6,037 bases of DNA, from the NCBI GenBank assembly GCA_051747405.1, contig JBNJGC010000154.1, positions 1 to 6,037 on the forward strand. The letters are read 5' to 3'. The notes below the pieces were generated by a model. That model saw only the letters and a program-made list of their open reading frames with translations. It made no database searches and was not told the origin of the DNA. Every line of letters starts with the position of its first letter. The stretch's first letter is position 1. This document shows, in pieces, positions 1-4,471 of the stretch. Both the position numbers and the translations under genes were made by a program. The stretch comes from JAPHTQ01 sp051747405 (lineage in GTDB: Bacteria; Pseudomonadota; Gammaproteobacteria; Thiohalomonadales; Thiohalomonadaceae).

Positions 1-633
1 CCGGACAAATTCATCCCCCTGGCCGAAGAGACCGGACTTATCCTGCCGCTGGGCCGGCAGGTGCTGGAACGCGCCTGCCAGCAGGCGAAGGCGTGGCAGA
101 ATCAGGGGCGAGAGCTGCGGGTGGCCGTCAACCTCTCGGGCAAACAGGTGATCCTCGAAGACCTGTTCACCACCCTGAAGGAGCTCCTTGAACAGACCGG
201 GGTCTCACCACACCTGCTGGAGTTGGAGATCACCGAAGGGTTCGTGATCAGCCACGCGGAGGAGGGGATACGCAGTCTGGGGAAGATGCACGAACTAGGG
301 GTCTACCTGGCCATCGACGACTTCGGCACCGGCTACTCCTCGCTGAGTTACCTCAAGCGCCTACCGGTGGATCGGCTCAAAATCGATCAGTCCTTCGTTC
401 AGGGGCTACCGGATGAGCGCGACGATACCGCCATCGTCGGCACCATCATCGCCATGGCGGAGAATCTCGGCCTCAGCGTGATTGCCGAAGGGGTAGAGAC
501 CCGCCAACAGGCCGACTACCTCACCGCCCACGGATGCCACGAGCTACAAGGCTACCTTTTCAGCCCGCCCATCGAGGCCGAAGAGGTCGAAAAGTGGTGC
601 GACAACCACCACAAACCCTCCGGGCTGGATTGA
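1..633 (+). CDS. EAL-domain cyclic-di-GMP phosphodiesterase, C-terminal part (5' truncated by window)
   Basis: The frame is open from base 1 to the TGA at 631-633, giving 210 residues with no start in the window. EAL-domain enzymes hydrolyse c-di-GMP to pGpG and so lower the signal that promotes biofilm formation. The visible part covers most of an EAL domain. Numbering from the first complete codon, it has Asn44 (VNLS), Glu79 (ELEITE), the Asp106-Asp107 pair in the loop-6 motif DDFGTGYSS, Lys127 and Asp129 (KIDQSFV), Glu163 (AEGVET) and Gln183 (QGYLFSPP). These are the metal-binding, catalytic and dimerisation positions of active phosphodiesterases, so activity is likely. The EAL signature itself and any N-terminal PAS, GGDEF, receiver or membrane domain lie upstream of the window. 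The protein ends soon after the domain, so EAL is C-terminal, as in most GGDEF-EAL fusions. The product class is secure; the full architecture is unknown. Confidence 0.95.
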   Translation, partial: PDKFIPLAEETGLILPLGRQVLERACQQAKAWQNQGRELRVAVNLSGKQVILEDLFTTLKELLEQTGVSPHLLELEITEGFVISHAEEGIRSLGKMHELGVYLAIDDFGTGYSSLSYLKRLPVDRLKIDQSFVQGLPDERDDTAIVGTIIAMAENLGLSVIAEGVETRQQADYLTAHGCHELQGYLFSPPIEAEEVEKWCDNHHKPSGLD

Positions 634-660
634 CCGCACAGGCCCGATCACCCCTATACT
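630..660 (+). promoter_or_regulatory. Candidate sigma-70-like promoter abutting the deacetylase start codon
   Basis: TTGACC at 630-635 matches five of six bases of the -35 consensus. TATACT at 655-660 matches five of six of the -10 consensus. The spacer is 19 bp, longer than the preferred 17. Transcription would start about 6-8 bases after the -10 box, at or next to the A of the ATG at 667. No Shine-Dalgarno sequence precedes that ATG; the bases before it are pyrimidine-rich. Together this suggests a very short or leaderless transcript. The -35 box overlaps the stop codon of the EAL gene, so read-through from upstream is the alternative. Confidence 0.4.
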
Positions 661-666
661 CTCCCT

Positions 667-1719
667 ATGCGCCCACTCCTCGCCTTACTACTACTGCTGG
701 TATTGGGCCACTCCGCCGCCGAACCCAGCGGAGTGGGCCTGATGTACCACCGCTTCGACGAAGATCGCTACCCCTCCACCAGCGTCCGCAGCGAGCAGTT
801 CGAGGCCCAGCTGGACTACCTGGAGGAGAACGGCTTTACCATCGTCCCCCTGCGGCAGATGCTGGCGGGGATCTTTGACGGCGCCCCCCTGCCGGATAAG
901 GCGATCGCCCTCACCGCCGACGATGCGTACCGCTCGGTCTATACCCAGGCCTACCCCATCCTCAAGCGCCGCGGCCTGCCGATGACGGTCTTTGTCAGCA
1001 CCGACGCCATCGACACAAAACAGAGCGGCTTTATGAGCTGGGAGCAGATGCGGGAGATGCGCCGTCATGGCATCGACTTCGGCAACCACAGCGCCTCCCA
1101 CCTGCACCTGGCTCACCGGCTGGAGGGAGAGAGCGAGACGCAGTGGCTGCAACGTCTGCGCAGCGACCTGCAGCGGGCGCAGCAGCGCCTCGACGAGGAG
1201 CTCGGGGTCGAGCAGCCGCGCCTTCTGGCCTACCCTTTCGGCGAGTACAACTGCCGGGTGGCCCAACTGGCCTCCGAGCTGGGCTACATCGCCCTGGGCC
1301 AGCACTCCGGCGCCATCGGCCCGCAAAGTCGCTGCCAAGCCCTGCCCCGCTTCCCCATCAATGAGCGCTACGCCGAACTTGAGAGCTTCGCCCTCAAGGC
1401 CTCCAGCCTGCCCATGCCGCTGCAGAGCTGGCAGCCGCGGGAGCCGCAGTTGACGGCCAACGCCAATCCGCCCTCGCTAACCCTGCGGCTAGACAAGCGC
1501 ACAAAACTCGACCCCGGACAGATCAGCTGCTTTCTCGGCAGCGGTGAACGACTGGAGGTGGAAGAGAAGGGCCGGCGCTCGCTTACGCTGCGGGCATCTT
1601 CGCCCCTGCCCGCAGGCCGCAGCCGCTACAACTGCACCGCTCCGGCGGGTAGTGGGCGCTACTACTGGTTCAGCCAGCCGTGGTTCAACGGGCCAGATCC
1701 AGCGGACCCAGCGTATTGA
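667..1719 (+). CDS. Secreted polysaccharide deacetylase (NodB homology, carbohydrate esterase 4 type)
   Basis: This 350-residue protein begins with a signal peptide: a short basic start, a Leu-rich core at about residues 4-13, and a likely cleavage site after Ala17-Ala18, so it should act in the periplasm or at the surface. The NodB domain follows at about residues 22-235. Motif 1 is TADDAYRS (83-90), with Asp85 as the expected base and Asp86 as a metal ligand. Motif 2 is HSASH (141-145), supplying His141 and His145. Motif 3 is AYPFGEYN (188-195). The family removes N-acetyl groups from GlcNAc-containing polysaccharides; the substrate here is not determinable. Motif 1 departs from the textbook TFDDG by Ala in place of both Phe and Gly. 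Residues 255-350 form a separate C-terminal region, probably beta-rich, with Cys288 and Cys323 that could form a disulfide. The ATG start is chosen because it gives the intact signal peptide. The 3' end overlaps the convergent glucosaminidase gene. Confidence 0.9.
   Translation: MRPLLALLLLLVLGHSAAEPSGVGLMYHRFDEDRYPSTSVRSEQFEAQLDYLEENGFTIVPLRQMLAGIFDGAPLPDKAIALTADDAYRSVYTQAYPILKRRGLPMTVFVSTDAIDTKQSGFMSWEQMREMRRHGIDFGNHSASHLHLAHRLEGESETQWLQRLRSDLQRAQQRLDEELGVEQPRLLAYPFGEYNCRVAQLASELGYIALGQHSGAIGPQSRCQALPRFPINERYAELESFALKASSLPMPLQSWQPREPQLTANANPPSLTLRLDKRTKLDPGQISCFLGSGERLEVEEKGRRSLTLRASSPLPAGRSRYNCTAPAGSGRYYWFSQPWFNGPDPADPAY
1588..1615 (-). repeat. GC-rich inverted repeat downstream of the glucosaminidase gene, possible transcript-end hairpin
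   Basis: CTGCGGGC at 1588-1595 is the exact reverse complement of GCCCGCAG at 1608-1615, with a 12-base loop. A competing smaller hairpin (GGGC at 1592-1595 with GCCC at 1602-1605) lies inside it. For the minus-strand glucosaminidase mRNA the structure lies about 70 bases after the stop codon, where a terminator or 3'-stabilising stem is expected. No T-run follows on either strand, so it is not a classical intrinsic terminator. It lies inside the deacetylase coding sequence and may simply be a chance product of GC-rich codons. Confidence 0.25.
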
Positions 1720-2599
1720 GTCCATTCCCCCGAATCATCGACTGAATCTCGCGGATATAGGCCTCCCCCCTGGCTGAGTAGCGGAGCAACCCCTCCGCCA
1801 GCCGATGTGGGTCCAGCGCCTCATCGGCAGCGCGCATCTGTGCCCGCATGCGGCGAAACCGGTCATAGGCCGGACCACTGTTGAGGTTGTGCATATAGGC
1901 GCGAACCGAATCGCGCAGGCTGCCAAAGCGTCGCACATAGTGGCTGGCACCCTCGGGGCGGTTCGCCGGCAAGACCCCCTGCTCCTCGTCCCAGGTCCAC
2001 TCGCCAAATAGATTGTTGGCCTCGCGACTAAAGCGCGAGGTACCCCACCCGCTCTCGTTCGCCGCCTGGGCGAGGACCAGCCCCGGTGGCACGATATCCA
2101 CCCGCTGCAGCAGCTCGCCCATCAGCCTCTCCGCCGGTTGCCGGGGGTCATCCAGACGGTACCGCTGCGCCAGCGCGCTCAGCCGTTCAGACTCCGCTGC
2201 AGCGTGCTCGCGCTGCAGAGTAAGCAGCCACTCACGCTCGGCGGCCAGGCGCCGGTTTTCAGCCAGGACCAATGGCAACAGAATGCGGAAGAAGAGCCCC
2301 TTTTTTCGTTCTACCGGCAGTTTGTCGAGCCCCGTAGGGAGCTGTTTCAGCGCCAGCGCCGGCACCTCCTGGGCAGGGGGCCAGTGGTAGTCGTGCCGCG
2401 CAAACAGCGCCTCCACCTGGCTGGCCGTGGTGCCCTGCTGCGCCGCAAGGGCAACCGGTTGGATCACGACCGCATCCGGCTCAGGCTGATGCTGCAAGCC
2501 ATATCGGGCCAGAAGCGCTGCAAGCAGCAGCGGCAACACCACGGCCAGCACCATGGCCAGATGCAGCAGCCACTCACGCCGTTGTCGAGACAAGCTCAT
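1685..2599 (-). CDS. Membrane-anchored Bax-family glucosaminidase (peptidoglycan hydrolase)
   Basis: This 304-residue protein has a basic N-terminus and one hydrophobic segment at about residues 11-31, consistent with an inner-membrane anchor and a periplasmic body. A linker at about 36-95 precedes an Ala/Leu/Glu/Arg-rich helical region (about 97-148). The glucosaminidase fold occupies about residues 150-290. The catalytic Glu is very likely Glu182 in QAANESGWGTSRF, followed by the family signature NNLFGEW (195-201) and further on YMHNLN. These match E. coli Bax and related GH73-like enzymes, which cleave the beta-1,4 bond after GlcNAc in peptidoglycan. The physiological role of Bax is poorly defined. 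The ATG start overlaps the stop of the upstream phosphatase as ATGA and has a good Shine-Dalgarno sequence, so the two genes should be translated together. The last 11 codons and the stop overlap the convergent deacetylase gene. A correctly phased A-AAA-AAG run occurs at codons 98-100. Confidence 0.9.
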   Translation of the reverse strand: MSLSRQRREWLLHLAMVLAVVLPLLLAALLARYGLQHQPEPDAVVIQPVALAAQQGTTASQVEALFARHDYHWPPAQEVPALALKQLPTGLDKLPVERKKGLFFRILLPLVLAENRRLAAEREWLLTLQREHAAAESERLSALAQRYRLDDPRQPAERLMGELLQRVDIVPPGLVLAQAANESGWGTSRFSREANNLFGEWTWDEEQGVLPANRPEGASHYVRRFGSLRDSVRAYMHNLNSGPAYDRFRRMRAQMRAADEALDPHRLAEGLLRYSARGEAYIREIQSMIRGNGLNTLGPLDLAR

Positions 2600-3390
2600 A
2601 CCTCCGCCTCCAGGCGCTGCCGCCAGGCGCTAAACAGCTGCCGACTGCTCGCCGCCACCACCGAACGTGGCGCAAGACTCCCCTGATAGACCGGTTCCCC
2701 CTCCAGGGTGGCGGCCACCCCACCCGCCTCGGCGAGGATCAGTTGGCCGGCGGCGTAATCCCACAGACGCTGACCACCGTGGAGATAGACCTGGCAGCGA
2801 CCGGTGGCGATCATGCACCAGTCGAGGGCACCGGAGCCGAAACTGCGCTGCGAGGCATAGGGAGGGCGCTCAGCAAGCGAAGTGGCCAACGGTCTAGCGA
2901 GCCGTTTGAAGTCGACAAGCCCCATACTGCGCTCCAGCGGCGGCAGGGATAGCGGGGCTCTCAGCAGCCGACCATTGAGCGTGGCGCCGCGGCCCGCCTC
3001 GGCGGCGAAACACTCATCACGCAGCGGATCGTAGATGACACCCAGCTCAACCCGCCCGTGACGGATCAGCGCCAGGGAGACACAGAAGAAGGGAATACCC
3101 ACGGCGTAGTTGCTGGTACCGTCGAGGGGATCGAGTAACCACAGGCCGTCGCGACTGCTTTCCAGTAGCGCCTGCTGCTCGTCCGCAGCCATCTCCTCGC
3201 CTAGCAGCGGGATCTGCGGCCAGTTCTGCCGCAGCGCCTCCAACACCCGCTGCTGCATCGCCCAATCCGCCTCGGTAACGACGCTACCGTCAGCTTTCAG
3301 TTCGCTCTCGACGCGGCGAAAGCGTGGCAGCAGCTCTTCGCGGGCGGCGGCCTTAAGGATGGTACTCAATCTCTCTATCGGTGGATTCAT
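2596..3390 (-). CDS. Inositol monophosphatase family protein (Mg2+-dependent, Li+-sensitive type sugar-phosphate phosphatase)
   Basis: This 264-residue protein is the usual length for the family and carries all its motifs. It has VTEAD (38-42), the metal-ligand Glu65 in GEE (64-66), motif A DPLDGTSNY (87-95) with Asp87 and Asp90 as metal ligands, a GVIYDP strand (117-122), and motif B WDYAAGQLILAEAGG (210-224) with Asp211. Members hydrolyse phosphate monoesters such as inositol-1-phosphate, fructose-1,6-bisphosphate, histidinol phosphate or PAP. The family is broad and the substrate cannot be read from these motifs, so I do not assign suhB, cysQ or hisN. I chose the ATG at 3390; an in-frame TTG at 3414 would add eight residues but lies within an AT-rich, promoter-like stretch. 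Neither start has a strong Shine-Dalgarno sequence. The gene overlaps the glucosaminidase start by 4 bp and is divergent from the AbiEii cassette, 58 bp away. Confidence 0.93.
   Translation of the reverse strand: MNPPIERLSTILKAAAREELLPRFRRVESELKADGSVVTEADWAMQQRVLEALRQNWPQIPLLGEEMAADEQQALLESSRDGLWLLDPLDGTSNYAVGIPFFCVSLALIRHGRVELGVIYDPLRDECFAAEAGRGATLNGRLLRAPLSLPPLERSMGLVDFKRLARPLATSLAERPPYASQRSFGSGALDWCMIATGRCQVYLHGGQRLWDYAAGQLILAEAGGVAATLEGEPVYQGSLAPRSVVAASSRQLFSAWRQRLEAEV
2601..2611 (-). promoter_or_regulatory. Ribosome binding site of the glucosaminidase gene, inside the phosphatase 3' end
   Basis: Read on the minus strand, two GGAGG copies precede the ATG at 2599-2597. The one at 2611-2607 has a 7-base spacer and is well placed; the one at 2605-2601 is only 1 base from the ATG and too close to act. 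Both lie within the last codons of the phosphatase gene (Leu-Glu-Ala-Glu-Val). This supports the start chosen for the glucosaminidase and suggests translational coupling or re-initiation across the ATGA overlap. Confidence 0.7.
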
Positions 3391-3448
3391 CGTTTCACGG
3401 TGCTGTATACTCAAAAGTCGAAATATAGCTATCTACACAAGCCCTGCC
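3391..3448. promoter_or_regulatory. AT-rich divergent intergenic region with two palindromes, candidate shared promoter/operator
   Basis: These 58 bp separate the divergent start codons of the phosphatase (minus) and the 89-residue cassette protein (plus), so promoters for both directions probably lie here. Two perfect palindromes are visible: GTATAC at 3405-3410 and ATAGCTAT at 3425-3432, with centres 21 bp apart, about two helical turns. TATACT at 3406-3411 on the plus strand and TATACA at 3409-3404 on the minus strand both resemble -10 boxes, but I find no convincing -35 box at standard spacing for either. Antitoxins commonly repress their own promoter, so the palindromes could be operator half-sites. 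This is an inference. Confidence 0.35.
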
Positions 3449-3718
3449 ATGAGAGATCTAGCATTTCCTTACACATGGAGTAATGCACATGCAAGCGAAC
3501 AGGCGCTGCTGGCCAACGCACTGATCCGCCCACGCTTCTCTGACCTGGTCTTGCTCATGCAGCACTACGGCGAGCATACGCTGTTCGCCACTATGGAACT
3601 GCTTGAGAGCAGTGGCGAGCTCCCCAAGCCGGCAGCCGACGAGTTAAGGAGCATGCTTAATAACATCGCAAGAGGGCTCCATGAGTTCCAGCGCAAGCAC
3701 CCACCCCAATCTCACTAA
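3449..3718 (+). CDS. Small protein of unknown family, putative antitoxin partner of the AbiEii-type toxin
   Basis: The product is 89 residues and I cannot assign it to a named family. It begins with an aromatic stretch, FPYTWSN (6-12), followed by probable helices at about 16-26 (ASEQALLANAL), 29-40 (RFSDLVLLMQHY), 42-54 and 62-82. The middle pair could form a small helix-turn-helix, but this is only an impression. The tail is basic and His/Pro-rich (QRKHPPQSH). Its position immediately upstream of the toxin, the same strand, and a 38-bp overlap fit the antitoxin slot of a type IV AbiE-like operon. It is far shorter than AbiEi antitoxins of about 200 residues or more and lacks an obvious winged-helix plus C-terminal domain. 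The ATG at 3449 is preferred although no good Shine-Dalgarno sequence precedes it. The frame stays open far upstream, but only as a shadow of the phosphatase gene. Real gene likely; antitoxin role inferred from context. Confidence 0.75.
   Translation: MRDLAFPYTWSNAHASEQALLANALIRPRFSDLVLLMQHYGEHTLFATMELLESSGELPKPAADELRSMLNNIARGLHEFQRKHPPQSH
3672..3675 (+). promoter_or_regulatory. Ribosome binding site of the AbiEii-type gene
   Basis: GAGG at 3672-3675, within AGAGGG, lies 5 bases before the ATG at 3681. It supports this start even though it places the first 38 bases of the toxin gene inside the antitoxin gene. Translation of the toxin from within the upstream gene suggests coupling, which keeps the two products in a fixed ratio. 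Confidence 0.65.
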
Positions 3719-4442
3719 CCTACCCGAGGCCACCGCGACGCTATTTTCCCGCCTCAAACAAGTTGGTGAGATTTCTGCATTCACTCTCGTCGGCGGCACA
3801 GCTCTAGCCATCAACGAGGGACACCGCCTAAGCGAAGACCTCGATTTCATCACCGCCGACACACGCCTCAACCCCAACGCCATTGAAGCTATCGTCACTT
3901 CGCTCCAATCACAGGGCTGCTCGGTCACAATGCAGGACAATCCCATACAGCGCATCGAATTCGAAAACGATGGGCTTGATCTTTTCGACTACCATCGGGA
4001 CTACGCAGTAGATGGCGTCAAACTAACCTTCTTCACCGCAGAGAGAGAAACTCGCTGCGCATTAAAAACACTACAACCCATCAAAATCGGGCATATTAGC
4101 ATCGCCGACACTCAAACCCTGTTTCGTACCAAGGTACTACTGCTGACCAAACGCGCCACGATGCGCGATATTTTTGACCTGCACTTCCTGCTTATCCACA
4201 AAGGCTATGACTTCGCCACACTCATTTCCACCCTCAATGAGTGTCACCCCACTTACCCCTATGAGAGTGTTCGTTCACGCCTGCTCAAACAGCAATTCAG
4301 CCCCACCGACCCTGGTTATCAAGCACTCATCGGCAAAGAGCTCCCTAGAGAACAGCTAACACGTGAGCTGGCACGCTTGGTGGAGCAGCATGAAGTGGCG
4401 CTGACCCAACAGTTATTGGAAGCTGAAGCGAAAAACGACTAA
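3681..4442 (+). CDS. AbiEii/AbiGii-type nucleotidyltransferase toxin
   Basis: The protein has 253 residues. Motif I of the DNA polymerase beta-like nucleotidyltransferase fold is clear at residues 38-56: GGTALAINEGHRLSEDLDF, with Asp53 and Asp55 as the probable metal-binding catalytic pair. A second family signature lies at 149-171, including Lys151, Arg158, Arg162, Asp163 and Asp166 in TKRATMRDIFDLHFLL. Both match the AbiEii family (formerly DUF1814). Known members act as bacteriostatic toxins in type IV toxin-antitoxin and abortive-infection systems; AbiEii binds GTP, and the related MenT toxins add nucleotides to tRNA 3' ends. Which nucleotide and target apply here is unknown. The C-terminal 35 residues are charged and probably helical. 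All recognisable catalytic positions are present, so the toxin should be active. The gene starts inside the 89-residue partner gene and ends 23 bp before the 3' end of purL. Codon use is AT-richer than in neighbouring genes. Confidence 0.9.
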   Translation: MSSSASTHPNLTNLPEATATLFSRLKQVGEISAFTLVGGTALAINEGHRLSEDLDFITADTRLNPNAIEAIVTSLQSQGCSVTMQDNPIQRIEFENDGLDLFDYHRDYAVDGVKLTFFTAERETRCALKTLQPIKIGHISIADTQTLFRTKVLLLTKRATMRDIFDLHFLLIHKGYDFATLISTLNECHPTYPYESVRSRLLKQQFSPTDPGYQALIGKELPREQLTRELARLVEQHEVALTQQLLEAEAKND

Positions 4443-4445
4443 GGG

Positions 4446-4471
4446 GGCTGACCACACACTGATTATCAGCC
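4446..4471. terminator. Weak inverted repeat between the converging AbiEii-type and purL genes
   Basis: GGCTGA at 4446-4451 pairs with TCAGCC at 4466-4471 around a 14-base loop. Nested at its right end is a small palindrome, CTGAT-T-ATCAG (4459-4469). The site spans the 23-bp gap between the two stop codons and runs into the last purL codons. It could act as a bidirectional transcript end, but the stem is only 6 bp and no T-run follows on either strand, so it is weak as an intrinsic terminator. Confidence 0.25.

Larger units (their letters stand above)
3391..4465 (+). other. Low-GC AbiEii-type cassette, probable horizontally acquired module
   Basis: The intergenic DNA and both cassette genes are AT-richer than their surroundings. 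By hand count, bases 3421-3480 hold 25 G+C of 60 and bases 4021-4080 hold 27 of 60, whereas bases 5161-5220 in purL hold 43 of 60. The cassette is transcribed against the three minus-strand genes flanking it. I see no target-site duplication, terminal inverted repeat, integrase or tRNA at its edges, so the exact boundaries and the mode of entry are unknown; the coordinates given are simply the limits of the DNA between the flanking genes. Confidence 0.55.

Noticed and set aside
691..1338. Minus-strand open frame opposite the deacetylase
   Set aside because: It is a shadow of the NodB-domain gene in GC-rich DNA, with low-complexity Val/Ala/Gly/Leu content and no motif.
2138..2686. Plus-strand open frame spanning the glucosaminidase start and the phosphatase end
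   Set aside because: It crosses two convincing minus-strand genes, is Arg/Gln-rich and has no family resemblance.
3391..3414. TTG start adding eight residues to the phosphatase
   Set aside because: ATG at 3390 is a better codon and gives the usual family length; the extension falls in AT-rich, promoter-like DNA.
3110..3448. Upstream extension of the 89-residue cassette gene
   Set aside because: The frame is open but lies antisense to the phosphatase, and its Ser/Arg-rich translation is typical of shadow sequence. The composition changes near 3400, so the gene most likely starts at 3449.
3449..3718. Calling the small gene a canonical AbiEi antitoxin
   Set aside because: At 89 residues it is far too short, and no AbiEi winged-helix or C-terminal domain is recognisable. 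Only its position supports an antitoxin role.
3391..4465. Transposon or integrative-element ends around the AbiEii cassette
   Set aside because: I compared the two edges by eye and found no direct repeat, terminal inverted repeat, tRNA fragment or recombinase gene.
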